A model generated the notes under the pieces. It saw only the letters and a list, made by a program, of their open reading frames with translations. It did no database searches and was not told where the DNA came from. The translations under genes and the position numbers were made by a program. Below, in pieces: positions 1 to 7,556 of a DNA stretch of 33,941 nt (position 1 is its first letter; the number at the start of each line of letters is the position of its first letter). Location of the stretch: assembly GCA_946548895.1 (NCBI GenBank), contig CAMNQF010000037.1, positions 1 to 33,941 on the forward strand, given 5' to 3'. This stretch comes from an uncultured bacterium (GTDB lineage Bacteria; Bacillota; Clostridia; Oscillospirales; Oscillospiraceae).

Positions 1-125
1 CTTCTTCCTTTCGCCGCCTGGGGGGGGGGGGGTTGCCCATCCCAATATATCCCTTTTTTTTTTTTTTTTTTTCCCCCACCCCCCCCCCCCCGGGGGGGGG
101 GGGGGGGGCCCCCCCCCCCCCCCCC
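1..125. other. Homopolymer tracts at the window edge (probable artefact)
   Basis: The first 125 bases are almost only homopolymers: 13 G at 20-32, 19 T at 54-72, 13 C at 79-91, then 17 G at 92-108 directly followed by 17 C at 109-125. The last two would form a perfect G/C hairpin. Nothing like this occurs elsewhere in the window. It looks like a sequencing or assembly artefact at a contig end rather than biology. From 126 to 290 the sequence is ordinary but I see no gene, RNA or convincing terminator there. Confidence 0.8.
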
Positions 126-290
126 TCGTTGCATTTTGAGGAAATGCGTTATTGCATTTATTCCCGCGATTTTTATTTATGCCACAGGCGGGATATCGTG
201 GAGCGGACAGTCCGGGTGCCGCCTGGATACGCGGCGTTTTTTGGCCGTCGGAGTGTATATCTGGCCTTTAAGGCAGTGCGCACGCCTCCA

Positions 291-1058
291 TTATCCCTTT
301 TCGCCGCTGGCGTTCCCATCAAACTGCTCCTCAATTTGCAGCGCCTCGTCCATCTGATCGTAAATCAACAGCTGCGCCAGGAAAACAATATACCACGCTC
401 CTGTAACTGGAAGCAGAAACAGCGACCAGGGGGCAAATAGCACCAGTACCGCGATATAGGCCAGCTGGAGCAGGCCTGTGCCCATCACCCGCCAGAAGTG
501 CTTTACGCAGAACAAAACGCAGTTGCGCAGACGGATGCCGGGGGACTGGCGGAACAGCACCAGCTGGGGCCAGTACAGCGTACACAGAACCAGCAGAAGT
601 AGAAGGGAAAACAGGTACAGCAGCAGTGTGCCCAGGCTGGGCGGCGTCTCCGCCCACCAAAACAGCATAGCCATAAACGCGTACAGCCCGGACATCAGCC
701 CCAAGATTGCCCCCGGGAGCAGGCTTCCCCGCCAGTTTTGCTTCCAGGCCCGCGTGTAGGCGTCCTTCCACGGCACCGGGTCGTCCCGCAGGCCCCGGAG
801 GATGGCGTCATACAGCCCGGCCAGAAAGGGGCCCGCGATCATCCCGCCCAGGACGGAGCTGGGGAGGAGCACCAGCACACTGGATACCCCGATGGAATAG
901 ACGATCCCGGCGGCCAGGGGCAGGCACCCCAGCAGCGTCAGCAGGTTCACCTTCCACCACTGGCCGAACCGAATGCCAAGAAGCTGCTTGTAGCGGTTGA
1001 AGCCTGTCTGGCGGACGCTCTCGTCATAACCGGGATCCTCCCGAACGAACATTCCCAT
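291..1058 (-). CDS. YesL/DUF624-like integral membrane protein
   Basis: A 255-residue protein with a short polar N-terminus followed by about five or six hydrophobic segments, among them residues ~36-60, 66-88, 113-135, 140-165 and 195-235. The pattern (an early GFNRYKQLLGIRFGQWWKVNLLTLL-type amphipathic start, here residues ~19-42, then paired helices) is that of the YesL/DUF624 family, commonly encoded beside LplABC-type sugar ABC transporters. Its biochemical role is unknown. It is the last gene of the LacI operon, 13 nt after the preceding stop, with an AAGGGGGG ribosome site just upstream of the ATG. The context suggests an accessory membrane function for the carbohydrate importer transcribed in the other direction. 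The family call is fairly secure; the function is not. Confidence 0.7.
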   Translation of the reverse strand: MGMFVREDPGYDESVRQTGFNRYKQLLGIRFGQWWKVNLLTLLGCLPLAAGIVYSIGVSSVLVLLPSSVLGGMIAGPFLAGLYDAILRGLRDDPVPWKDAYTRAWKQNWRGSLLPGAILGLMSGLYAFMAMLFWWAETPPSLGTLLLYLFSLLLLLVLCTLYWPQLVLFRQSPGIRLRNCVLFCVKHFWRVMGTGLLQLAYIAVLVLFAPWSLFLLPVTGAWYIVFLAQLLIYDQMDEALQIEEQFDGNASGEKG

Positions 1059-1071
1059 GAATAAGCCCCCC

Positions 1072-1668
1072 TTATGGCATGGCGTAATGGCAGCTGTCTA
1101 AAAATTGGGCCAGCAGTTCCCCCGCGTCGCCGCCGAACCCCTCCCGGCAGACGAACTCCACGCTGATCGCGTAATTCCGATACACCCCGAAAGCGGAGGT
1201 TCCCCGGTCGTAGGGATTGGCTTCCCCGTCAAAGGTGTAGGTGATGAGGCTGAAATCCTGGCCGTTGTGGACCGCTTCAGCCGTTTCATTGACAGTATAT
1301 TGCGCCTGGGCCATCTCCCGCCACTGGGCCATGGTGTCCCGGGCCTCCTCCCCGGATTTGTAGCCGCCCAGCAGCAGATAGGCCTGGGCGTCGTACAGGG
1401 TGGCCTCCCCGCCGTCCCCGTTGGCGCAGGGTTCCCCCTCGCCGATAGACCAGGTGGCGTAATACATCCCGCTGGCCGCCAGCGCCTCGTTGTTCTCCCG
1501 GGCTGTCATGCCGTCCGGGGTGTCCACGCCCACTACGCCGCCCACTGTGACCCACCCCTCGCTCCACTCGGCGCCGTCCGCGGCCTTCTCCGGGGCGGGG
1601 CGGGCCGCGCAGCCCGCCAGCCCCAGGCACAGGGCCGCGATGAGCAAGCATACCGCTGTCCGGTTCAT
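1072..1668 (-). CDS. Predicted lipoprotein of unknown function
   Basis: A 198-residue protein with a classic lipoprotein signal: a basic start, hydrophobic run and LAGC lipobox with the lipidated cysteine at residue 20. The mature part is acidic and small, with no domain that I recognise. The frame extends upstream to 1743, but the ATG at 1668 is preferred because it places the signal peptide at the N-terminus. This ATG also overlaps the upstream gene's stop as ATGA (1665-1668), which implies translational coupling. It would sit on the outer face of the membrane. The neighbouring single-TM protein and YesL-like protein suggest that the three form an envelope module co-expressed with the LacI regulator. 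A specific function cannot be given. Confidence 0.75.
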   Translation of the reverse strand: MNRTAVCLLIAALCLGLAGCAARPAPEKAADGAEWSEGWVTVGGVVGVDTPDGMTARENNEALAASGMYYATWSIGEGEPCANGDGGEATLYDAQAYLLLGGYKSGEEARDTMAQWREMAQAQYTVNETAEAVHNGQDFSLITYTFDGEANPYDRGTSAFGVYRNYAISVEFVCREGFGGDAGELLAQFLDSCHYAMP

Positions 1669-2387
1669 GAAACCGCCCCTTCCGTCAATTTCTCCCACAG
1701 CGCCGCGCACCCGTCCGGGTATGCGGCGGTTTTTTCTGTCCAAAAGCCCCGCCGGGCCAGGCAGAGTTCGGAAACCAGCTCGCCGCTGTCTCCCTCCGCC
1801 GTCTCGCCCAGCAGATCATAGGAGTACCCGCCCAGTTCCATCCCGGCCAGCGCCGGACAATCGCCCCAGGCCAGGGAAATTCCATCGGCGGAGTAGTCGC
1901 CGTCCTCCGGCAGGGAGCCGTCCAGGCGGCACAGGGAATGGTAGTTCGCCTGGAACCACGCTGGATTCTCCAGCAGAAAGAAGTAGCTCTCGCACTCCAG
2001 CAGGTCGGCCATCAAGGTCACCCCGGCGGAAGCGGCGGCCCCGGTGTCCGCGCCGCCGGCGGAGGCGTATTGGTTGAGCCGGACCACCACTTGGCCGTCG
2101 CCGTTGAGATCTTCCCCCAGGGCGGCAAAGGCGCGCTCAATGGCGGCGGCGGTGTCCTCCGGCAGGGCGTCCGTCCCTACGTAGGCCACTTGGTAGTCTG
2201 GCCTGATCTGACCGACCCCCAGGGCCTGACAGAGCAGATACACGCAGAGGACAGCCAGCGTCAGGCCGATGGCTACGTGCCATTTGTGGTAGTGCCACCA
2301 GTTTTTTCGCTTCTCCGCCGGGGTCATGGCGATGGCCTCCCGGCGCTGCACGCCCCGGTACTTCCACTTCAAATATTCGCTGGCCAT
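1665..2387 (-). CDS. Single-pass membrane protein of unknown function
   Basis: A 240-residue protein with a basic, tryptophan- and histidine-rich N-terminal region (KRKNWWHYHKWH around residues 26-37), one transmembrane helix at about residues 38-57, and an extracellular domain of roughly 180 residues. Proteins with this KxxNWWxYHKWH start and one helix are frequent in Oscillospirales next to YesL genes. I know of no assigned function. The start has a GAGGGA ribosome site and lies 3 nt after the LacI stop; its own stop overlaps the following lipoprotein start by 4 nt. The extracellular part contains no catalytic motif that I recognise. The gene is clearly real from operon packing, with function unknown. 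Confidence 0.7.
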   Translation of the reverse strand: MASEYLKWKYRGVQRREAIAMTPAEKRKNWWHYHKWHVAIGLTLAVLCVYLLCQALGVGQIRPDYQVAYVGTDALPEDTAAAIERAFAALGEDLNGDGQVVVRLNQYASAGGADTGAAASAGVTLMADLLECESYFFLLENPAWFQANYHSLCRLDGSLPEDGDYSADGISLAWGDCPALAGMELGGYSYDLLGETAEGDSGELVSELCLARRGFWTEKTAAYPDGCAALWEKLTEGAVS

Positions 2388-2390
2388 AGC

Positions 2391-3371
2391 CTATTCCCTC
2401 GTGGTGCCGCCCGGGGCGTAGCTCACCGGGAGGCACACCAGCGCCGGGATGTTGGAGCGGTCCTTGGCCAGCAGCAAATCCACGGCGGTTTCCGCCAGCT
2501 TCCGGGTCGGCTGGACGATGGTAGAACAGTACAGCTTATCCTGGTCAAAGTGCCGCACACCGTCAAAGCCGATGATCTGCACGTCCTCCGGCACCCGGAC
2601 ACCCAGCTCGGACAGCATCCCCCGCACCTGCCAGGCCAGCAGGTCGGTGGAACAGAAAATGCCGTCGATGTCCAGCCGCCCGGCTGCCATGTGTTCCTGG
2701 AAGAAGGCCCGGAACCGGGCAAAATCCTCCCCGTCGTTGAGCCGGAGGGCGTCGTAGGGGACGTTTCTGCTCCGGCACGCCATCTCGAAGCCGTCCCCCC
2801 GTTTGTCTGTCTCGCTGGGGCTGGCCGAGCCGGTGCGCAGGAACGCCAGCCGGGCGCAGCCCAGCTCGATCAGCTTTTCCGCGGCCAGCCGCCCGCCGCC
2901 GTAGTTGTCCGCCGCCACGCAGGGGATGTCCGGCCCCAGGCAGCGGTCGATGCTGACGAAGGGCAGCTCTCCGTCCAGCGTCAAGGGGTTGTAGGTCAGG
3001 CCGATGACGCCGTCCACCTTGTTCTGGCGCACCATCCCCACGCATTCCCGTTCCGCGTCCGGGTGGGAGGCGGTGACGTACAGCAGCATACGGTGCTCCC
3101 GCTGCATGAGGGCGGTACAAAGGTGCTGGGCCAGGGCGGCGAAGAAGGGGTGGTTCACCCCCGGCAGGATCACCGCCACGGTGTAGGTCTTGCCGGAGCG
3201 CAGGCCCCGGGCGTACTGGTTCACCTGATAGCCCAGCCGCTTGGCCGCCTCCTCCACCTTGATCCGGTAGCTCTCCCCCACGGGCAGGCCGTTGAACACC
3301 TTGGACACCGTGCCCAGGGCCACCCCGGCCTCCTGGGCCACGTCCTTCATGGTGGGCGTTGTTCCCTTCAT
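2391..3371 (-). CDS. LacI-family transcriptional regulator
   Basis: A 326-residue LacI/GalR repressor. Residues 1-55 form the helix-turn-helix and hinge (TMKDVAQEAGVALGTVSKVF, then AAKRLGYQVNQYARGLRSG). Residues ~60-320 are the periplasmic-binding-protein-like effector domain, starting YTVAVILPGVNHPFF and including IIGFDGVRHFDQDKL. Length is normal for the family. The ATG follows a GGAGGG ribosome site by 6 nt. It is the first gene of the minus-strand operon and is divergent from the ABC transporter/GH32/fructokinase operon, so by context it most likely responds to a sugar from sucrose or fructans and represses that operon, possibly itself too. TGAAAC palindromes in the gap are candidate operators. 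The effector identity is inference only. Confidence 0.93.
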   Translation of the reverse strand: MKGTTPTMKDVAQEAGVALGTVSKVFNGLPVGESYRIKVEEAAKRLGYQVNQYARGLRSGKTYTVAVILPGVNHPFFAALAQHLCTALMQREHRMLLYVTASHPDAERECVGMVRQNKVDGVIGLTYNPLTLDGELPFVSIDRCLGPDIPCVAADNYGGGRLAAEKLIELGCARLAFLRTGSASPSETDKRGDGFEMACRSRNVPYDALRLNDGEDFARFRAFFQEHMAAGRLDIDGIFCSTDLLAWQVRGMLSELGVRVPEDVQIIGFDGVRHFDQDKLYCSTIVQPTRKLAETAVDLLLAKDRSNIPALVCLPVSYAPGGTTRE

Positions 3372-3385
3372 TGCGTTCCCTCCAG

Positions 3386-3399
3386 ATGAAACATTTCAT
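3386..3399. promoter_or_regulatory. LacI-type operator candidate next to the lacI-family start
   Basis: ATGAAACATTTCAT has perfect 6-bp inverted arms (ATGAAA/TTTCAT) around a CA centre. It lies 15 bp upstream of the regulator's ATG, overlapping the leader. The size and symmetry fit LacI-family operators; binding has not been shown, so autoregulation is inferred. Confidence 0.55.
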
Positions 3400-3483
3400 A
3401 AACCGGGCCGGTTTCGCTCCCGGTTTTCCTTGCCAGCCCTATCATAGCAGATGGAAGCGGCGGTTGTAAAGAGGAATTTCACC

Positions 3484-3504
3484 GTTTCTTCATGAAACGA
3501 TACA
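3484..3504. promoter_or_regulatory. Second operator-like element in the divergent gap
   Basis: GTTTC-TTCAT-GAAAC (3484-3498) is a perfect 5-bp inverted repeat. It overlaps TGAAACGATACA (3493-3504), which shares the TGAAAC half-site and 4 of 6 bases of the other half with a symmetrical TGAAACGTTTCA. It is a weaker candidate operator lying between the two divergent transcription units. Confidence 0.35.
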
Positions 3505-3591
3505 TTTATCCGTTTTGCACAGAAGCGGGAAGTAATTCTTGTGCACCTCCAATAAAATTAGAGTAAATACCCAATTTTATCTGAAAAAGGG

Positions 3592-3620
3592 TTGACATCT
3601 TTCCGCACCCCTGCTACCAT
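3592..3620 (+). promoter_or_regulatory. Sigma-A-type promoter for the sugar transport operon
   Basis: TTGACA at 3592-3597 and TACCAT at 3615-3620 are separated by exactly 17 bp, predicting transcription from about 3627 and a leader of about 110 nt before the permease start. The -35 is a perfect match; the -10 matches 4 of 6 positions. Confidence 0.65.
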
Positions 3621-3636
3621 AAAGGCACGTCTCAAA

Positions 3637-3705
3637 TAACGTTTCACATAGCGGCATGAAGCTGGCGGGTACCTTATTACCGAAACCGCTCCGTGAAACA
3701 TTATA
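3637..3705 (+). promoter_or_regulatory. Operator-like half-sites downstream of the promoter
   Basis: AATAACGTTTCA (3637-3648) and TGAAACATTATA (3694-3705) each keep one good TGAAAC/GTTTCA half-site. They fall about +11 and +68 from the predicted start, where a bound LacI-type repressor would block initiation or elongation. They share the half-site of the palindrome at 3386. The sites are degenerate, so the evidence is moderate to weak. Confidence 0.35.
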
Positions 3706-3739
3706 TGGAGAACAAGTTTTCAAGGGAGAGTGAGCGCAA

Positions 3740-4735
3740 ATGAGCAAAAACGCATCCCCGGGCCGGACCGCCGCGCCGGACGTTTCCCAGGGCGGGCGGA
3801 TCCCGGCGGCGGGACCGGCGGCCCTCAGCCGCCCGTCCCGCGCCAAGCCCCTGGGGCGGCGGCTGGCGGACAACTGGCAGATGTACGCCCTGCTGGCCAT
3901 ACCCGTGGTGCTGACGGTGGTATACAAGTACATCCCCATGTACGGCATCCAGATCGCCTTCCGGGACTTCGACCCCAACCTGGGCTTCCTGGAGAGCCAG
4001 TGGGTGGGACTGAAATGGTTCGCCCGGTTCTTCAACGCCCCCACCTGCTTCCGGATGATTAAGAACACGGTGCTCATCAGCCTGTTCAGCCTGCTGTGGA
4101 GCTTCCCCATCCCCATCATTCTGTCCCTGATCATCAACCAGGTGCGGTTCCACCGCTTCAAGCGGGTGGTGCAGACGGTGCTCTACGCCCCCCACTTCAT
4201 CTCCACCATGATTATCTGCGGTATGATCCGCATCTTCCTCAGCCCCACCGGCGGCCTGCTGAACCTGCTGCTGGGCACACAGATCGACTTCCTCACCCAG
4301 TCCTCCGCCTTCCGCACCATCTACATTGCCTCCGGCATCTGGCAGGACGCTGGCTGGGGCTGCATCATCTACCTGGCCACCCTGGCCAATGTGGATCCCG
4401 GCCTGTATGAGGCCGCCAAGGTGGACGGCGCGTCGGTGTTCCAGCGGATTCTGCACATTGACCTGCCCGAGCTGCTGCCCATGGCCATCCTGAACCTGAT
4501 CATGGCGGCGGGCGGCCTGATGAACGTGGGCTTTGAAAAGGTATGGCTGCTCCAGACCGACCTGAACAAGGCCACCTCCGACGTCATCGCCGTATACGTG
4601 TACCAGCAGGGCATCGAGCAGGCCAAATACAGCTACTCCACCGCCGTGGGCCTGTTCAACACCGCTGTCAACATCATTTTGCTGCTGGTGGTCAACAAGA
4701 TCGCGTCCAAGGCCTCGGACGTGGAATTCGTTTAA
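3740..4735 (+). CDS. Carbohydrate ABC transporter permease, LplB type
   Basis: A 331-residue inner-membrane permease of the CUT1 class. After a proline- and alanine-rich cytosolic N-terminus (about 45 residues) there are six hydrophobic helices. The conserved cytoplasmic EAA loop (YEAAKVDGASVFQRILHIDLP begins at about residue 223) contacts the ATPase. The PMYGIQIAFRDF segment after the first helix is typical of LplB/YteP relatives that import oligosaccharides. Start at 3740 is supported by GGGAGAG 9 nt upstream. It is the first gene of the operon permease-permease-binding protein-GH32-fructokinase, so sucrose or fructo-oligosaccharides are the likely substrates (inference). No ATPase gene is adjacent; a shared MsmX-like ATPase elsewhere is expected. 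Confidence 0.9.
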   Translation: MSKNASPGRTAAPDVSQGGRIPAAGPAALSRPSRAKPLGRRLADNWQMYALLAIPVVLTVVYKYIPMYGIQIAFRDFDPNLGFLESQWVGLKWFARFFNAPTCFRMIKNTVLISLFSLLWSFPIPIILSLIINQVRFHRFKRVVQTVLYAPHFISTMIICGMIRIFLSPTGGLLNLLLGTQIDFLTQSSAFRTIYIASGIWQDAGWGCIIYLATLANVDPGLYEAAKVDGASVFQRILHIDLPELLPMAILNLIMAAGGLMNVGFEKVWLLQTDLNKATSDVIAVYVYQQGIEQAKYSYSTAVGLFNTAVNIILLLVVNKIASKASDVEFV

Positions 4736-4747
4736 GGGGGTGGGCGC

Positions 4748-5638
4748 ATGAACAAACAGGCAAAAGGTATGTCCGACCGCACCAGCGACGTCATCCTGGC
4801 GGCGATTTGCGTCATCGTGCTGCTCATCGTGGCCTACCCGCTGTACTACGTGGTGATCGCCTCCTTCTCCAATCCCTACGACGTGTACGCGGGCAAGACC
4901 TTCCTGCTGCCCAGCGGCTTCACCCTGGACGGCTACAAGGCGGTGTTCGCCGACCCCAAGATCATGCCGGGCTTCTTCAACTCTGTGAAGTATACCGTTG
5001 TCGGCACCATCTTCTCCGTGGTCATGCTGTACGTCACCGCCTACCCCCTGGCACAGAAGGACCTGCCGGGGCGCAAGTTTCTCAGCCTCTTTTTCGTGTT
5101 TACCATGTACTTCGGCGGCGGCATGATCCCCACCTACCTGATCGTCAAGCAGACCGGCCTCATCGGCAATATGTGGTCGCTGTTCCTCCCCGGCGGCGTG
5201 GCGGTGGGCAATATGATTATCGTGCGCAACTACTTCCAGAACAGCATCCCCCACGACCTGGTGGAGGCCGCCGGGATCGACGGCGCGTCCAAGTTCCGCA
5301 CCTTTATCAGCGTCGTGATCCCCCTGTCCATGCCCATTCTGGCCGTTCAGGCGGTGTTCGCCATGGTGGCCTACTGGAACGACTGGTTCACCGCCATGAT
5401 CTACCTGGGCGGCAAGGGCCAGCCCCTGCCCCTGGTGCTGCGGGGCATCCTCATCAAGAGCGCCGCCTCCACCGAGCAGGCGGGCATGATCGAGGGCGGC
5501 TTCGCCGAGCTGAACAAGCTCACCGAGATGATCAAATTCAGCTCCATGATCGTGGCGGCCCTGCCCATGCTGATCGCCTATCCTTTTGTCCAGAAGTATT
5601 TCGAGAAGGGCTTCATGGCCGGCGCGGTCAAAGGCTGA
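4748..5638 (+). CDS. Carbohydrate ABC transporter permease, YtcP/LplC type
   Basis: A 296-residue permease with six predicted helices, pairing with the upstream LplB-type subunit to form the channel. The EAA motif (VEAAGIDGASKFRTFISVVIP, starting near residue 172) and the early YPLYYVVIASFSNPYDVYAGK segment identify the YtcP/LplC branch. The ATG lies 12 nt after the previous stop and behind AAGGGGGTG, showing tight operon coupling. Length is normal and the C-terminus (FEKGFMAGAVKG) is the usual family ending. The substrate is inferred from the GH32 and fructokinase genes downstream, not from this protein. Confidence 0.9.
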   Translation: MNKQAKGMSDRTSDVILAAICVIVLLIVAYPLYYVVIASFSNPYDVYAGKTFLLPSGFTLDGYKAVFADPKIMPGFFNSVKYTVVGTIFSVVMLYVTAYPLAQKDLPGRKFLSLFFVFTMYFGGGMIPTYLIVKQTGLIGNMWSLFLPGGVAVGNMIIVRNYFQNSIPHDLVEAAGIDGASKFRTFISVVIPLSMPILAVQAVFAMVAYWNDWFTAMIYLGGKGQPLPLVLRGILIKSAASTEQAGMIEGGFAELNKLTEMIKFSSMIVAALPMLIAYPFVQKYFEKGFMAGAVKG

Positions 5639-5639
5639 G

Positions 5640-5665
5640 TTCCTTTTTCTCGAGAGAAAAAGGAA
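5640..5665. repeat. Perfect 12-bp inverted repeat between permease and binding-protein genes
   Basis: TTCCTTTTTCTC and its exact complement GAGAAAAAGGAA flank a 2-base centre, starting 2 bp after the permease stop. It is A/T-rich with no following U-tract, so it is not a standard terminator; it may be an mRNA-processing or stability element, or the edge of a dispersed repeat. The rest of the 135-bp gap shows no clear promoter. Confidence 0.6.
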
Positions 5666-5773
5666 CCGAAAAAGAGCTTGAAACTCGCTTCGGACACGGC
5701 TGTGAGCGCAAAGTCCTGCGCCGGCCACGACACGCTTCAATTTTAGAACAGTTTTAGAATGGAGCATACGACA

Positions 5774-7432
5774 ATGAATGTGAAGAAATTAGTTTCCGCT
5801 GCTCTGTGTGCGGCGTTGGGCCTGGGCCTGCTGTCCGGCTGCGGCCTGGGCAGGGTGGGCAGCGTCAACAACGGCGAGGTCAATATGAACACCGACCAGA
5901 CCGAGTTCCACGTGGTCAGCGGCATCTCCGCCCTGTCCTCCGGCTATGACGGCAACCCCGTCCTCAACGAGATGGCGGAGGCCGCGGGCGTCAAGATCAA
6001 TTGGGAGGTCATGAGCGACTCCCTGGGCGAGCAGGTGAACATCCGCATCACCGGCGGCGACCTGCCCGACGCCTTCCAGGCGGTGGGCTTCTCCAACTAC
6101 GACCTGGCCCGGTATGGGCGGGGCGGCACCTTCCTGGACCTGACCCCCTACATCACCCCGGAGATCATGCCCAACCTGTACAAAATTCTGGAAGAGAACC
6201 CCTCCATCCGGGCGGCCATCACCCAGGACGACGGCGGCATCTACGGCCTGCCCTCCGCCGAGATGATGGGCACCGGGGCCATCGGGGCGGAGGACGATAT
6301 GTCCATTCACTCCATTCAGCAGTTCTCCATGATCAACAAACGCTGGCTGGATGACCTGGGCCTCCCCGTGCCCGAAACGGTGGAGGAGCTGAAAACGGCC
6401 CTCCAGGCCTTCCAGGACAACGATATGTCCCACAAGGTGTACGGCAACGACCCGGGCACCACCATCCCCATGACCTTCGGCTTTGACCAGTGGTGCTGGG
6501 GGCAGAACATCTTCTACGCCCCCTTCGGCGTCACCAACTGGTCGGATGTGTGCATGGATTTGCGGCTCACCAAAGAAAAACAGGTGGTGTTCGACTGCGT
6601 CAGCGACGAGTACCGGGATGCCATCACCTACTACCACGACTGGTACGAGGAGGGGCTCATCGACCTGGAGGTGTTCAGCCAAACCGACACCCAGTACATC
6701 GCCAAGTGCACCCAGGGCTATGTGGGCGTGGCCACCTGGTGGGAGATCGCCGAGCTGACGGGCAACTACGCGGGGGATTACGTCTACCTGCCCCCGCTGA
6801 AGGGGCCGGACGGCAAATGCACCGTTACCCTGAAATCCGCGGGCAGCGCGGTGAACTCCGGCCAGCTGTCCATCACCGCCGACTGCCAGAGCCCCATCAA
6901 CCTGCTGAAGTTCTATGACCAGTGGTATACCGGGGAGCACGTGATGCAGCTCCAGTACGGCCCCATCGGCGTGTACTTCACCGAAAAGGACGCGGACGGA
7001 ATGTGGATGTCCATCACCGACGAGCAGGCCCAGGCCCAGTTTGGCAAGAGCGCAGGCGAATTAAAGAGCGCCTCCGAGGTGGCCGGCCCTAAGCTGATTC
7101 TGTCCGGCTACTACACCGACGTGTTCCACATGGAGGACCGGGCCGTCCAGCGCCTGGAGGATCTGGAAAACTTCTGGTTCAACTATGTGGAGGATAAGAC
7201 CATTTACCCCGTGGACTGCGTGTTCACCAGCGAGGAGCTGGACACCATCGACCTGTACCGCACCGACTTCGAGAACACCGTGAAGGAGCGGGAGGCCCTG
7301 TGGCTCCGGGACGGCGGGCCCGACGACGCCGAGTGGGAGGAGTACAAGGAATACCTGTCCAAAAAGTGCGGCATGGACCGGCTGCTCCAGGCCTATCAGG
7401 ACGCCTACGGGCGGTACGCCGCGGCGGAATAA
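5774..7432 (+). CDS. Extracellular sugar-binding lipoprotein (family 1, LplA/YtcQ-like)
   Basis: A 552-residue solute-binding protein for the importer encoded just upstream. It begins with a lipoprotein signal ending LSGC (lipidated cysteine at residue 23), then a long two-lobed binding fold: ISALSSGYDGNPVLNEMAEAAG near residue 50, GGDLPDAFQAVGFSNYDLARYG, and FLDLTPYITPEIMPNL are typical of the LipO/YtcQ branch. The frame also has an ATG at 5759, but the ATG at 5774 has GGAG 9 nt upstream and puts the signal peptide first. About 550 residues is the usual length for this branch, larger than maltose-type binding proteins. Third gene of the putative fructan/sucrose operon; ligand inferred from context. 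A hairpin follows at 7455. Confidence 0.9.
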   Translation: MNVKKLVSAALCAALGLGLLSGCGLGRVGSVNNGEVNMNTDQTEFHVVSGISALSSGYDGNPVLNEMAEAAGVKINWEVMSDSLGEQVNIRITGGDLPDAFQAVGFSNYDLARYGRGGTFLDLTPYITPEIMPNLYKILEENPSIRAAITQDDGGIYGLPSAEMMGTGAIGAEDDMSIHSIQQFSMINKRWLDDLGLPVPETVEELKTALQAFQDNDMSHKVYGNDPGTTIPMTFGFDQWCWGQNIFYAPFGVTNWSDVCMDLRLTKEKQVVFDCVSDEYRDAITYYHDWYEEGLIDLEVFSQTDTQYIAKCTQGYVGVATWWEIAELTGNYAGDYVYLPPLKGPDGKCTVTLKSAGSAVNSGQLSITADCQSPINLLKFYDQWYTGEHVMQLQYGPIGVYFTEKDADGMWMSITDEQAQAQFGKSAGELKSASEVAGPKLILSGYYTDVFHMEDRAVQRLEDLENFWFNYVEDKTIYPVDCVFTSEELDTIDLYRTDFENTVKEREALWLRDGGPDDAEWEEYKEYLSKKCGMDRLLQAYQDAYGRYAAAE

Positions 7433-7454
7433 CCGCGCAGGCGTATACAGGCGA

Positions 7455-7481
7455 AAAGGGGCGGCTTCACGCCGCCCCTTT
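7455..7481 (+). terminator. Hairpin after the binding-protein gene
   Basis: AAAGGGGCGGC pairs with GCCGCCCCTTT around a 5-nt loop: an 11-bp GC-rich stem starting 22 bp after the stop. Only three T residues follow, so it could be a leaky terminator that lowers GH32 expression relative to the transporter. A new promoter follows immediately. Confidence 0.6.
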
Positions 7482-7493
7482 GCAAAATGGATG

Positions 7494-7522
7494 TTGCCAT
7501 TGCGCCAGGCCCGGTTTATAAT
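7494..7522 (+). promoter_or_regulatory. Sigma-A-type promoter for the GH32-fructokinase pair
   Basis: TTGCCA at 7494-7499 and a perfect TATAAT at 7517-7522 have a 17-bp spacer. The predicted start is about 7529, giving a leader of roughly 28 nt before the GH32 ATG. CATTT/AAATG arms at 7524-7538 lie just over the start site and could be an operator, though they do not match the other candidate sites closely. Confidence 0.7.
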
Positions 7523-7556
7523 CATTTTGATGAAATGGCCAAGGAGGTTGCGCACC

